From Nocardiopsis sp. FIRDI 009 (GTDB lineage: Bacteria; Actinomycetota; Actinomycetes; Streptosporangiales; Streptosporangiaceae), in contig NZ_QPNC01000015.1 in the NCBI RefSeq assembly GCF_003386285.1, positions 62,001 through 126,000 on the forward strand: 64,000 nt of DNA. Reading direction: 5' to 3'. The notes beneath the pieces were generated by a model. It did no database searches. It was not told the DNA's origin and was given only the letters and a program-made list of their open reading frames with translations. The translations under genes and the position numbers were made by a program. Positions 50,832 through 59,925 of the stretch are shown one piece after another (positions within the stretch are counted from its first letter, which is position 1; every line of letters begins with the position of its first letter).

Positions 50832-50908
50832 CGGAAACGGCAGTTTCCGCAAGCGGTGCGCACCCCCAAAGGGACTACACTTAGTATGCAATCGTTTACC
50901 AAAAGTGT
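50832..50908 (+). promoter_or_regulatory. Promoter region of the polysaccharide operon
   Basis: Two inverted repeats occur just before the first polysaccharide gene: CGGAAAC-GGCA-GTTTCCG (50832-50849) and ACACTT...AAGTGT (50877-50882 with 50903-50908). TAGTAT (50882-50887), inside the second repeat, is a good -10 candidate about 50 bases before the start codon. A regulator binding the second repeat would cover the promoter. The assignment is by pattern only. Confidence 0.5.
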
Positions 50909-50935
50909 CGCATGCGCGTGTGTGGAGAGGACCCG

Positions 50936-52600
50936 ATGGACACCGACGCCCCCGGCCCGCCCGGACCGGAACTGAAGGAGTACACCGCCCTGCTGCGCCG
51001 CCGCTGGCGGCTGGTCGGGGCCGGGGTGCTCGGGGGACTGGTCCTCGCCACGGCCGGGGTGGTCGCGCTCCCCTCCACCTACGAGTCCACGGCCGCTGTC
51101 CAGGTCCGCCCCACCGGCATGGCCGAATTCACCGGTGAGCGCTCCGGCCGCCTGGCCGGGGAGGTCAACCTCGACACCGAGGCGCAGGTCGTGCTCTCCG
51201 ACCGGGTCTCGGCCGCCGCGGCCGCGGCCCTGGCCGAACCCGACTCCGCCCCGGCGGACCCCGCGGAGCTGCGCGAGAGCGTGTCGCTGTCCGTGCCGCC
51301 CAACAGCAACGTGCTGGAGATCACGTACGCGGCGGGGAGCCCCGAGGCGGCGCGGGAGGGCGCGGACGCCTACGCGCGGGCCTACCTCGAACAGCGCGAG
51401 GCCGAGGTCGGCGACCTGATCGCCGCCCACCTGGCCGCCCTGCGCGGCGAGCAGGAGGCCCGCTACGAGGAGCTGGCCGAACTGGCCGACGACTCCTCCG
51501 CCCGGGCCGAGACCCTGCGCGCCGAGATCGCCGACCTCGGACGCGGCGTGGGACCGCTCACGGCGCTCCGGGAGACCGTCGAGCCCGGCCGGATCATCAC
51601 CCCCGCGAACCTCCCCGAGAGCGCCGCCTCCCCCGTGGTCCCCGTGTGGCTCGCGGGCGGTACCGCCGCGGGCCTGCTCGCCGGACTGCTCCTCGCGTTC
51701 GCGCGCGACCGCCTCGACCCGGTCCTGCGCGACACGGAGGAGACCGCGCGGATCGGCGGCGCCCCGGTGCTGCTGGACCTGACCGGGGCGGACCGGGAGG
51801 CGTCCGGGCCGTTCGGCGACGACGACCGCGCGGGCCAGCGCGTCAACGAGTGCGCCCACGCGCTGCGCGCCCGCGTCCCCTCCCCCGGTGTCCTGCTCGT
51901 CGTGGCCACCGCCCCCGGACGCTCCGGACCCGCCGCCGCCGTCAACCTGGCCGCCTCCCTCGCCCGGACCGGCTCGGACACCCTGCTGGTGTACGCCGAC
52001 CCCGCGGCCGACCCGCTGGACCTGCCCCCGGGGCCCGGTCTGGCCGAGGCGCTCCTGGACGGTGAGGACCCCGCCGAACTGGAGGTGCGCCCCGACACCG
52101 CGCCCCGCCTGCGCGTACTCCGGTACGGCAGGCCGGAGGCCGTCGCCCCCGTCCAGGGAACCGCCATGCCGGAGCTGCTCGGACTCCTGCGCGAGGGGAC
52201 CGAGTACGTGGTGGTCGCCGTCCCGCCCGCCACCGAGCGGGCCGACGCCCACGCCCTGGCCGCCTCGGCCGACCTGCTGCTTCCGGTCGTCGAACTCGGT
52301 CGCACCCGGCGCGCCGACCTCGTGTCGCTGGTCGCCGCCGCCGCCCGCTTCGGCCTCCCCGTCCCCGGGGTGGCGGCGCTGCCCCGACCGGCCCGGGGCT
52401 CCGACGACGCCTCCCGCGACGCGAGGGGGACCGGGAACGGGGCCCGGGCCGACGCCGGGGAGAGCGCCACGGCGCACAAGGCCGCCACGGCGGAGGACGG
52501 CGCCGCCGACGGGACCGAAACGGGTGCGGAGGACACCGCCGACCAGACCGGAACAGGCGCGGAGGACTCGGCCGCCGACACCGTCGGGGCACGGAACTGA
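50936..52600 (+). CDS. Wzz/BY-kinase-like polysaccharide chain-length protein
   Basis: The 554-residue protein, from ATG 50936 behind GAGAGGA, has a Wzz domain: an N-terminal helix (RLVGAGVLGGLVLATAGVVA), a periplasmic-type outer part with coiled coil (about 150-205) and a second helix (VPVWLAGGTAAGLLAGLLLA). A Rossmann domain follows like the tyrosine autokinase part of CapB/Wzc. However, the Walker A site reads ATAPGRSGPAAA, without the Lys-Ser/Thr pair, and no Tyr cluster ends the protein, so kinase activity is unlikely. The C-terminal 70 residues are acidic and Ala/Thr-rich. It should set the polymer chain length. Confidence 0.8.
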   Translation: MDTDAPGPPGPELKEYTALLRRRWRLVGAGVLGGLVLATAGVVALPSTYESTAAVQVRPTGMAEFTGERSGRLAGEVNLDTEAQVVLSDRVSAAAAAALAEPDSAPADPAELRESVSLSVPPNSNVLEITYAAGSPEAAREGADAYARAYLEQREAEVGDLIAAHLAALRGEQEARYEELAELADDSSARAETLRAEIADLGRGVGPLTALRETVEPGRIITPANLPESAASPVVPVWLAGGTAAGLLAGLLLAFARDRLDPVLRDTEETARIGGAPVLLDLTGADREASGPFGDDDRAGQRVNECAHALRARVPSPGVLLVVATAPGRSGPAAAVNLAASLARTGSDTLLVYADPAADPLDLPPGPGLAEALLDGEDPAELEVRPDTAPRLRVLRYGRPEAVAPVQGTAMPELLGLLREGTEYVVVAVPPATERADAHALAASADLLLPVVELGRTRRADLVSLVAAAARFGLPVPGVAALPRPARGSDDASRDARGTGNGARADAGESATAHKAATAEDGAADGTETGAEDTADQTGTGAEDSAADTVGARN

Positions 52601-53988
52601 TGGCGGCACCCGCCGCCCCGCGCCCCCTCCCCGGGGCCGGGGTCCCGGTCGGCCCCGCCCCGGCGACCGGCCGTCCGGTGGTCTGGCTGCTGGCCGGGTA
52701 CCCGCTGTGGTGGGCGCTGGGCCTGGGCCAGTTCGCGTACTGGCTGTTCGCCGTCCCGATGGCGGCGGAACTGCTCCGCCGCCACCGGACGGTCGGGCTC
52801 CGGCTGCCCTCGGGCTTCTGGCTGTGGGCGCTGTTCCTGCTGTGGACCGTGTTCGGGTTGGCCATGGTGCCGCTGGAGGTGCCCGGTACCGTCCCGGGCA
52901 GCGGGGGGTACGCGGGGGCCGCGCTCCGCGTGGTCAACTACCTGGTGCTGACCGTCCTGATGCTCTACGTCGGCAACCTGTCCGAGCGCGAACTGCCGAC
53001 GCGGACGGTGGTGTGGGCCCTGTCCGTGCTGTGCCTGGTCACGATCGCGGGCGGTTACCTCGGCATGTTCGCGCCCCGGTTCGAGTTCACCGCGCCGCTG
53101 GAGTACCTGCTGCCCGGCCCCCTGGCCTCCGACCCCTACGTCCAGACCCTGGTGCACCCGGCGTCAGCCCAGGTCATGGACATCTTCGGCTACGAGTCGG
53201 CCCGGCCCAAGGCGCCCTGGGAGTACACCAACATCTGGGGGTACATGCTCTCCCTGCTCCTGGTGTGGCTCGTGGTCGGCTGGGTCCTCCAGGGGAGCGG
53301 CGCGGTGCGGTGGGCCGCTCTGGCCGCCGCCGCGGCGTCGGTGGTCCCGGTGGTCCACTCCCTCAACCGCGCGCTGTGGGTCGGCCTGGTGCTGTCGCTG
53401 GCCTACGGCGCCGGACAGGCGCTCCGCCGCGGCCGGGTGGCGCTGGTGGGCGCGTGCGCGGTCGCGGCCGTCGTCGCGCTGCTCGTGCTGGCGGCGTCAC
53501 CGCTGGCCGACGTGGTCCGCGCCCGCGCCGACAACCCGCACAGCGACGACGGCCGGGCCGCGAGCAACGCCGCGTCCGTGGCCGCCGCCGACCTGTCGCC
53601 GGTCCTGGGCTGGGGCACGACGCGGGAGATGGTGGGCAGTTCGGAGTCGATCGCCATCGGCCCCACCGCCGAGTGCCCCGGGTGCGGCCAGCACGTCATC
53701 GGCAACGCCGGTCAGCTGTGGATGACCCTCATCGCCAACGGATGGGTGGGCACCGCGTTCCTCCTCGCCTTCCCCGCCTGGACGGTGTGGCGCCACCGGG
53801 CCGCCACCACCCCGGTCGGGCAGGGCGCGCTGCTGACCGTGCTGCTGCTGTTCTGGTACATGTTCTTCTACGTCGCGCTGATGTCCCCGCTGGCCGTCAC
53901 CCTCGTCGCCGTCGCCCTGCTCTGGCGCGGCGAGGCGGGCCCGACGCCCGGCCGGGTCACCGCGCGCACCAGAGGGGGTCTTCGGTGA
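52600..53988 (+). CDS. O-antigen polymerase/ligase-like membrane protein (Wzy-like)
   Basis: The 462-residue protein has about 10 membrane helices and a large outer loop (LEYLLPGPLASDPYVQTLVH) typical of Wzy/WaaL proteins. Conserved pieces are HSLNRALWVGLVLSLAYG, with the Arg usual in this family, and a second loop with VLGWGTTREMVGSSESIAIG. It is probably the polymerase that joins repeat units. The start ATG overlaps the stop of the Wzz-like gene (TGATG). Confidence 0.8.
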   Translation: MAAPAAPRPLPGAGVPVGPAPATGRPVVWLLAGYPLWWALGLGQFAYWLFAVPMAAELLRRHRTVGLRLPSGFWLWALFLLWTVFGLAMVPLEVPGTVPGSGGYAGAALRVVNYLVLTVLMLYVGNLSERELPTRTVVWALSVLCLVTIAGGYLGMFAPRFEFTAPLEYLLPGPLASDPYVQTLVHPASAQVMDIFGYESARPKAPWEYTNIWGYMLSLLLVWLVVGWVLQGSGAVRWAALAAAAASVVPVVHSLNRALWVGLVLSLAYGAGQALRRGRVALVGACAVAAVVALLVLAASPLADVVRARADNPHSDDGRAASNAASVAAADLSPVLGWGTTREMVGSSESIAIGPTAECPGCGQHVIGNAGQLWMTLIANGWVGTAFLLAFPAWTVWRHRAATTPVGQGALLTVLLLFWYMFFYVALMSPLAVTLVAVALLWRGEAGPTPGRVTARTRGGLR

Positions 53989-55208
53989 ACGGCGAGACGA
54001 CCTACCTGACCGACCTGGCCGCGGTCCTGTGGCCGTGCGGCGGACTGCTCGGTCCCGGGGACGGCGGTGTACGGCGGCTCGTCCGTCAGGAGCGGGGCAA
54101 CCAGTACCTGCCGGTCCCCAACGCGCACAACCCGCGCGTGATCCTGCCCGCGCACGACCGCTCGGCCGCCACCCGGGGGATCGCGTCCTTCCTCCAGGGA
54201 CACTCGTTCTCCGAACGGGTCCGCGCCGCCCTGCTCACCGGGGCGTTCGCCACGGGCCTGGCGCCGCTGCTGCTCCGCGACCGCCTGTACGTGGGCGCGG
54301 GTCCCGGCATCGAGCACGCGCTCACCTCCGCGCTCGACCGGAAGCTGGCGATCGCCATCCACCTGGGTCCGCCCAGGGCCAACCGCAAACCCGTCCTGCT
54401 GCTGCTCACCCCGGGCGGGCGGACGATCGGCTACGCCAAGGTCGCCGTGAACGACCTGACGTCGCGCCTGGTGCGCGCCGAGACCCGCGCCCTGCGCCGC
54501 CTCGCCGACTCCCGCCTGCCGGACGTGACGGTCCCGCGGCTGCTCTACGAGGGCGAGTGGAACGGCCACCCCCTGCTGGTCCAGGAGGCCCTGCCGGTCG
54601 GCGACCAGACCGACCGGCCCACCCGCCGCCAGCTGCTGCGGTGCGTGACCCAGATCGTCGGACTGGCCGGGGTCCGCGAACTGCGCCTGTCCGACAGCCC
54701 CTACCGGATCACCCTGGAGCGGCGGATCGCGGCGCTCGGGACGCGTCCCGAGGCGGCTCCGCTGCGCGCCGCGCTGCGCCGCCTGCCGGACGTGACCCTG
54801 CCCTTCGGGGCCTGGCACGGCGACCTGACCCGTTGGAACATCGCCAGTACGGCGCGCCGGGCCTTCGTCTGGGACTGGGAACGGCTGACAATGGACGCGC
54901 CCGCGGGGTTCGACGCGCTGCACTACGACCTCAACGAGTGCGTCCAGGCGGGGGTCCACCCCGGTGTGCACCGGTGGCTGGACAGCGGCTCGCGTCTGCT
55001 GCGCGACCCGTTGGTCGCCGAGACGGGACTGCGTCCGCACGCGGTGTCGACGGTCATGGCCCTGTACCTCATCGACCTGGCCACCCGCTACCTGCACGAC
55101 CGCCAGGACGAGAGCGGCGGCCATCTGGCGTCGGTGGACGACTGGCTGCTCCCGGCGCTGGAGGGTCTCCAGGAGAGGGCGGCGCACGAGGCCGCCCACA
55201 CCGGCTGA
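53985..55208 (+). CDS. Phosphotransferase-fold (APH-like) protein of the polysaccharide operon
   Basis: GTG 53985 overlaps the polymerase stop. The 407-residue product has a kinase-like fold. An N-terminal lobe with GRTIGYAKVAVNDLTSRLVR ends in an invariant-like Lys and Glu (AETRAL). The catalytic loop is AWHGDLTRWNI and the metal site VWDWERL. This corresponds to the APH/choline kinase HGD...N/D-W pattern. The substrate may be a sugar or lipid carrier in the polysaccharide pathway; the first 130 residues are unusual for APH proteins and not recognised. Confidence 0.7.
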   Translation: MNGETTYLTDLAAVLWPCGGLLGPGDGGVRRLVRQERGNQYLPVPNAHNPRVILPAHDRSAATRGIASFLQGHSFSERVRAALLTGAFATGLAPLLLRDRLYVGAGPGIEHALTSALDRKLAIAIHLGPPRANRKPVLLLLTPGGRTIGYAKVAVNDLTSRLVRAETRALRRLADSRLPDVTVPRLLYEGEWNGHPLLVQEALPVGDQTDRPTRRQLLRCVTQIVGLAGVRELRLSDSPYRITLERRIAALGTRPEAAPLRAALRRLPDVTLPFGAWHGDLTRWNIASTARRAFVWDWERLTMDAPAGFDALHYDLNECVQAGVHPGVHRWLDSGSRLLRDPLVAETGLRPHAVSTVMALYLIDLATRYLHDRQDESGGHLASVDDWLLPALEGLQERAAHEAAHTG

Positions 55209-55281
55209 CCCCGCCCCGCGGCACGCGCCACCGGCCCGTCCGGGACGGGCCCACCCGCCACGACCAGTGAAGGACACCGTG

Positions 55282-56163
55282 ATGCACGTGGACACGCCGC
55301 CCGCCGCCCTCCGCCGCCTGTCCGGCCCCGTCCGGCGGGCGCTCCTGCCCCTGGCGGACGGGCTGGGCGGAGCGACCAGCGCCGCGCGCGCCCTGCCCGA
55401 CGTGCTCATCTGCGGTGCCCAGCGGTCGGGGACGACGTCGCTGTTCAAGTCCCTGGCCCGGCACCCCGCGGTCACCGGGCCGACACTGCGCAAGGGGGTC
55501 CACTTCTTCGACGTCGGGTACTCCCGGGGGGTGGAGTGGTACCGGTCGTGCTTCCCGCTGCGCGCCTCGCTGCGGGCGCGTCGGGGGAGGCCGCGCGTGC
55601 GCGTGATGGAGTCCAGCCCGTACTACCTGTTCCACCCGTTGGCGGCGGAGCGGATCGCGCGGACGCTCCCGGAGGTCCTGGTCGTGGTGGTCCTGCGCGA
55701 CCCGGTGGAGCGCGCCTACTCGGCGCACGCCCACGAGAGTGCGCGCGGGTTCGAGTCCGAACCGTTCGCGCGGGCGATCGAGCTGGAGGAGGACAGGCTG
55801 TCCGGCGAGGAGGAACGGCTGGTCGCGGACCCCGGGTACTACTCCTTCGCCCACCAGCACCACGCCTACCTGGCCCGCGGCCGGTACGCCGAGCAACTGG
55901 CGCGGTTGGAGCGGCACCTGGGGCGGGAACGGATCCACGTCGTGGACTACGCGGAGCTGTTCGACGGGACCGCGCGGGCGCTGGCCGGGATCGAGCGGTT
56001 CCTCGGCCTCCCCCCGGGGCCGGGCACACCCCCCGGGCGGCACAACGCCCGCCGCCGTTCGTCGATGCCCGGACCGCTGCGCGCCGAGCTGACCGCGCGG
56101 TTCGCCGAGAGTGACGCGCGGCTGGCCGACTGGTGGGGCCGCACCCCGTCGTGGCGCGCGTGA
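55282..56163 (+). CDS. PAPS-dependent sulfotransferase
   Basis: ATG 55282 follows AAGGA at 7 bases and gives 293 residues. The 5'-phosphosulfate-binding loop is ICGAQRSGTTSLFKSLARHP (around residues 43-62), and the 3'-phosphate site is VVLRDPVERAYSAH; KGVHFFD is typical of the glycan sulfotransferase type. It should transfer sulfate from PAPS to a hydroxyl of the polysaccharide or an intermediate. The CysN gene fragment at the window's right edge supplies part of PAPS synthesis. Confidence 0.88.
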   Translation: MHVDTPPAALRRLSGPVRRALLPLADGLGGATSAARALPDVLICGAQRSGTTSLFKSLARHPAVTGPTLRKGVHFFDVGYSRGVEWYRSCFPLRASLRARRGRPRVRVMESSPYYLFHPLAAERIARTLPEVLVVVVLRDPVERAYSAHAHESARGFESEPFARAIELEEDRLSGEEERLVADPGYYSFAHQHHAYLARGRYAEQLARLERHLGRERIHVVDYAELFDGTARALAGIERFLGLPPGPGTPPGRHNARRRSSMPGPLRAELTARFAESDARLADWWGRTPSWRA

Positions 56164-57716
56164 CCGCCACCGAGGACCGCGCCGGGGCCGGGCTGAGCCG
56201 GGTCCTGCGCGGCGGTGCGCTCAACATGGCGGGGGCCGCGGTCGGCGCGGGGCTCAACCTGGCGCTGATCGTGGCGATCACCCGGGCGTTCGCCCAGGAG
56301 ACGGCCGGGCTGCTGTTCTCGGCGACGTCGGTGTTCCTCATCGCGGCGACGGTGGCGGGCGCGGGGGCACCGGACGGGCTGGTCTACTTCATCACCCGGC
56401 TGCGCGTGCTCGGGCGGACGGAGGCCGTGCGACGGCTGTTACGGGTGGCCGCGGGACCGCCCCTGGTCCTCTCCGGGTTGCTGGGCGCGCTGATGGTGCT
56501 GTTCGCCGATCCGGTGGCGCGGATCATGGGCACCGGGGACGCCGCGACCTACCTGCGGTTGCTGGCCGCGTTCGTGCCGTTCGCGGTCATGGTCGACTCG
56601 GCCCTGGCCGCCACGCGCGCGCACCACCGCATGGCCGTGACGGTCCTGGTGGACAAGGTCGGCCGACCACTGGCCCAGCTGGCCCTGGTGGGCGCGGTCG
56701 CGCTGTCCGGGTCGGCCGGACTGCTGGCGCTGGCGTGGGCGGGTCCCTACCTTCCGGCGGGGGTGCTGGCGTGGTTCTGGCTGGGCCGCCTGCTGACCCG
56801 CGCCGCTCCATCGTCGGGCGGCGGCGCGCCGGAGGCCCGGGGGACGGGAACCGAGGCGGGGGAGGCCGTCCCGGACCTCCGGGACGGCCTCCGGACTGAC
56901 GGGAGCGTCCCGCCGCGCGCGTTCTGGTCCTTCGCCCTGCCCCGCGCGGTGGCGGGGGTCGCCCAGATGGGCGTGCAGCGCGGCGGAGTGGTGCTGGTGG
57001 CGCTGCTGGGCGGGCTGACGGGCGCGGCGGTGTACACGGCCGCGACGCGGATCATGGTCCTGGGCCAGTTCGGCAACCAGGCGGTGCTGTCCGCCGCGCA
57101 GCCGCAGTTCGCGGAGCAGTTGGCGACCGGCGACCACGCGGGGGTCCGGTCGCTGTACCAGGCGGGAACGGCGTGGCTGGTGTGCCTGACCTGGCCGCTG
57201 TACCTCTCCGCCCTGGTGTTCGCACCGCAGGTCATGGGCCTGTTCGGCACCGGGTACGCGGCGGGGGTGACCGTCCTGGTGGTCGTGTGCGCCGGGCAGC
57301 TGTTCGGGTCGGTGCTGGGGATGGGCGACCTCATCCTGGCGATGACCGGGCGGAGCACGCTCAACCTGGTCAACAACGTCCTGGCGCTGGCGGCGAACGT
57401 CCTGGTGTGCGTGGCGTTGGTGCCGGTCCTGGGGGCGACCGGCGCCGCGGTGGCCCTGGTGGCCTCCGTGGCGGTGCGCAAGGTGCTGCCGCTGTGGCAG
57501 TTGCGCGGGCGGGTGGTCCTGCACCCCCTGGGGGACGCGGTGATGATCGCCGCGGGCAGCTCCGTCATCTGGTTCGCCGCCCTCCCCCTGCTGGCGGTGG
57601 GCCTCCTGGGCCAGGTCCCGGCGGCGCTCGCGGTCTCCGTCGCCGTCGGGGCCGCCGGGCACCTGTCCACCGTGTGGCGGCTGCGCGGGCGCCTCGGTCT
57701 GCGGCTGCGAAGTTGA
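56160..57716 (+). CDS. Wzx-like oligosaccharide flippase
   Basis: GTG 56160 overlaps the sulfotransferase stop. The 518-residue protein has about 14 membrane helices in the MOP-superfamily layout (start: RGGALNMAGAAVGAGLNLAL). A charged internal loop follows the sixth helix (GGGAPEARGTGTEAGEAVPD). It should flip the lipid-linked repeat unit across the membrane before polymerisation. Codon bias and coupling place it in the same operon. Confidence 0.85.
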   Translation: MTATEDRAGAGLSRVLRGGALNMAGAAVGAGLNLALIVAITRAFAQETAGLLFSATSVFLIAATVAGAGAPDGLVYFITRLRVLGRTEAVRRLLRVAAGPPLVLSGLLGALMVLFADPVARIMGTGDAATYLRLLAAFVPFAVMVDSALAATRAHHRMAVTVLVDKVGRPLAQLALVGAVALSGSAGLLALAWAGPYLPAGVLAWFWLGRLLTRAAPSSGGGAPEARGTGTEAGEAVPDLRDGLRTDGSVPPRAFWSFALPRAVAGVAQMGVQRGGVVLVALLGGLTGAAVYTAATRIMVLGQFGNQAVLSAAQPQFAEQLATGDHAGVRSLYQAGTAWLVCLTWPLYLSALVFAPQVMGLFGTGYAAGVTVLVVVCAGQLFGSVLGMGDLILAMTGRSTLNLVNNVLALAANVLVCVALVPVLGATGAAVALVASVAVRKVLPLWQLRGRVVLHPLGDAVMIAAGSSVIWFAALPLLAVGLLGQVPAALAVSVAVGAAGHLSTVWRLRGRLGLRLRS

Positions 57717-57774
57717 GACGTCGGGCTGACCGCACCACCCGAATCACTACGGTGAGTTATGCCATGATGACTCC

Positions 57775-58233
57775 ATGTCTGCTCGACCGGTTCTCCTGGT
57801 CGCCTCCAGCGGCGGCCACCTCGCCCAACTCCTGTCCCTGCGGCCCTGGTGGGAGGAGAGGCGACGCCTCTGGGTGACCTTCCGCACGCCCGACGCGGTG
57901 TCCTCCCTCGGCGGGGAGGACGTGCGCTGGGCGTTCCACCCCACCACCCGCCATGTGGGCAATCTCCTGCGCAACACGTGGCTGGCGGTGCGGGTGCTGC
58001 GGGAGGGGCGTCCCAGCGCGGTCGTGACGACCGGGGCAGGGGTGGCGCTGCCGTTCTTCGTCCTGGCGTGGTTCCTGCGGATACCGACGGTCTACATCGA
58101 GGTCTACGACCGTCTCGACACCCCCACCCTCACCGCCCGCCTCTGCCGCCCCTTCACCCGGCTCTCCCTCGCCCAGTGGGAGGAGCAGCGATCGTTCATG
58201 CCCGGCGCCATCACGGTGGGGCCGCTCCTGTGA
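57775..58233 (+). CDS. Alg14/PssD-like glycosyltransferase subunit
   Basis: The 152-residue protein starts VLLVASSGGHLAQLLSLRPW, the SSGGHL motif of Alg14/PssD membrane-anchored subunits. It continues with TTGAGVALPFFVLAWFL and PTVYIEVYDRLDTPTLT. Alg14 recruits the catalytic Alg13 subunit, found here as the N-terminal domain of the protein encoded 163 bases downstream. The stop overlaps a GTGACC at 58230, probably the original junction with that partner. Confidence 0.85.
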   Translation: MSARPVLLVASSGGHLAQLLSLRPWWEERRRLWVTFRTPDAVSSLGGEDVRWAFHPTTRHVGNLLRNTWLAVRVLREGRPSAVVTTGAGVALPFFVLAWFLRIPTVYIEVYDRLDTPTLTARLCRPFTRLSLAQWEEQRSFMPGAITVGPLL

Positions 58234-58402
58234 CCGGTGGGGGCCGCACCGTGTCCGCCCCGGAGGGACCGGTCAAGACCTCGCACAAGAACCCTCGGCT
58301 CCCGAGACGGGCCGACGGCCACACCTACAGCATGGAGAAGGAGGCAGGGGCTTCCTCCCCGGTCCGAAGGCCCTGGGTGTCCGCCCCGAGAATCCCGTGA
58401 CC
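58230..58402 (+). mobile_element. Insertion between the Alg14- and Alg13-like genes, possible TnpB/IS605 remnant
   Basis: GTGACC occurs at 58230-58235 (overlapping the Alg14-like stop) and again at 58397-58402 (start of the Alg13-GT2 gene), separated by 161 bases. Such partner genes usually overlap, so the segment looks inserted. Its right part (58305-58396), if translated, reads like the C-terminal tail of actinomycete TnpB proteins (EKEAGASSPVRRPW, SAPRIP), a zone that also encodes the guide-RNA scaffold in these elements. The likeness is from memory and weak; a simple spacer is possible. Confidence 0.3.
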
Positions 58403-59899
58403 GAACAGACCACCCGCACGACACCGCGCCTGGACGACCGCGACCATCCGGACGTGGTGGTCAGCCTCGGCACGGACCACCACGCGTTCGACCGGCTGGT
58501 CCGGTGGGCCGACGACTACGCCCGCCGCAACCGGGACCTGCGCGTCCTCGTCCAGTACGGGCACAGCGCCCCGCCCGAACGCGCGGCGGGCACCGCCTTC
58601 CTCACCGGCGAGGAGCTCGGCGCCCACATGCGCGCGGCCCGGGTCGTGGTCACGCACGGCGGCCCGGGAACCATCGTCCAGGCGCGCGCGACCGGCCACC
58701 TGCCGATCGTCGTGGCCCGCGACCCCGAACTCGACGAGCACGTCGACGACCACCAGCTCCTGTTCGTCAACCGGTTGGAGGAGGCGGGGCGGGTCCGTTC
58801 GTGCTCGACCCCCCAGCAGCTCGCCGCGCTGATCGACCGGGCGCTGGCCTCCCCCGACGAATTCCACGTCCGCCCGGACGAGGAGGACGGCCCCGAACGC
58901 GCCGCCCGGCGCGCCGGTGAACTCATCGACCTGCTGACCGAGTCCCCCCACCCACCCCTGCCCGAGCCCCGGGCGGTGTCCGTCGGCGACGACTGGCCCG
59001 ACGTGACCGTGGTGGTCCCCACCCGGGACCGCCCCGAACTGCTGCGCCGCACCCTGCGCGCGATCCGCGAACAGGAGTACCCCGGGCGGATCACCACGAT
59101 CGTGGTGTACGACAACGACCAGCCCGACACCTCACTGGCCCACGACGGCGACGACCGCCCGGTGCGCGTGGTCACCAACACCCTGACCCCCGGTCTGGCC
59201 GGCGCGCGCAACACCGGCGTGCTGGCCGCCGACACCGACCTGGTGGCCTTCTGCGACGACGACGACACGTGGCTGCCCGACAAGCTCCGCGCCCAGGTGC
59301 TGGTCATGCTGGCCGAGCCGGACACCGAGACGGTGTGCTGCGGCATCCGGGTGGTCTACGACCGGGTCGAGGCCGAGCGGACCCTGGACCGCACCACGGT
59401 CACCTTCGGTGATCTGCTCGGTTCACGGCTGACCGAACTGCACCCGTCGACCTTCCTCATCCGCCGCCGGGCGATGCTCGACGGCTGCGGGACGGTGAGC
59501 GAGGAGATCCCGGGCAGCTACGCCGAGGACTACGAACTCCTGCTGCGGCTGGCCCGCCGGAGGCCCATCCGCAACCTGCCCGAACCGGGCGTGCGCGTCC
59601 TGTGGCACCGCAGGTCGCACTTCGCGGGGCGGTGGCGGACCATCTCCACGGCCCTGCGCTGGCTGTTGGAGCGCTACCCCGAGTTCGCCCTCGTGCCGCG
59701 CGGATACGCGCGGGTGGCGGGCCAGATCGCCTTCGCGGAGGCGGCGGCCGGACGGCGCGGCGAGGCGCTGCGCTGGATCCGGACCACCCTGCGGCACCGG
59801 CTCACCGAGGGTCGCGCCCTGGTCGCCCTGCTGGTCGTGTGCGGGGTGCCCGCCGGGTGGGTGCTGCGCGCGCTCCACCTGCGGGGCAAGGGGGTCTGA
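58397..59899 (+). CDS. Alg13-like/GT2 fusion glycosyltransferase
   Basis: The 500-residue protein, from GTG 58397, joins two domains. Residues about 15-190 are Alg13/PssE-like: VVVSLGTDHHAFDRLVRW, VVTHGGPGTIVQA and DEHVDDHQLLF (UDP-sugar binding). Residues about 205-420 are a GT2 domain: VTVVVPTRDRPELLRRTLRA, NTGVLAADTDLVAFCDDDDT with the metal-binding Asp cluster, and ELHPSTFLIRRRAM. A helical end follows. The first half pairs with the Alg14-like subunit, the second adds another sugar, so two assembly steps are joined in one chain. Confidence 0.85.
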   Translation: MTEQTTRTTPRLDDRDHPDVVVSLGTDHHAFDRLVRWADDYARRNRDLRVLVQYGHSAPPERAAGTAFLTGEELGAHMRAARVVVTHGGPGTIVQARATGHLPIVVARDPELDEHVDDHQLLFVNRLEEAGRVRSCSTPQQLAALIDRALASPDEFHVRPDEEDGPERAARRAGELIDLLTESPHPPLPEPRAVSVGDDWPDVTVVVPTRDRPELLRRTLRAIREQEYPGRITTIVVYDNDQPDTSLAHDGDDRPVRVVTNTLTPGLAGARNTGVLAADTDLVAFCDDDDTWLPDKLRAQVLVMLAEPDTETVCCGIRVVYDRVEAERTLDRTTVTFGDLLGSRLTELHPSTFLIRRRAMLDGCGTVSEEIPGSYAEDYELLLRLARRRPIRNLPEPGVRVLWHRRSHFAGRWRTISTALRWLLERYPEFALVPRGYARVAGQIAFAEAAAGRRGEALRWIRTTLRHRLTEGRALVALLVVCGVPAGWVLRALHLRGKGV

Positions 59900-59925
59900 G
59901 GGCGCGCTGGGCCGAACCCGGCGGT

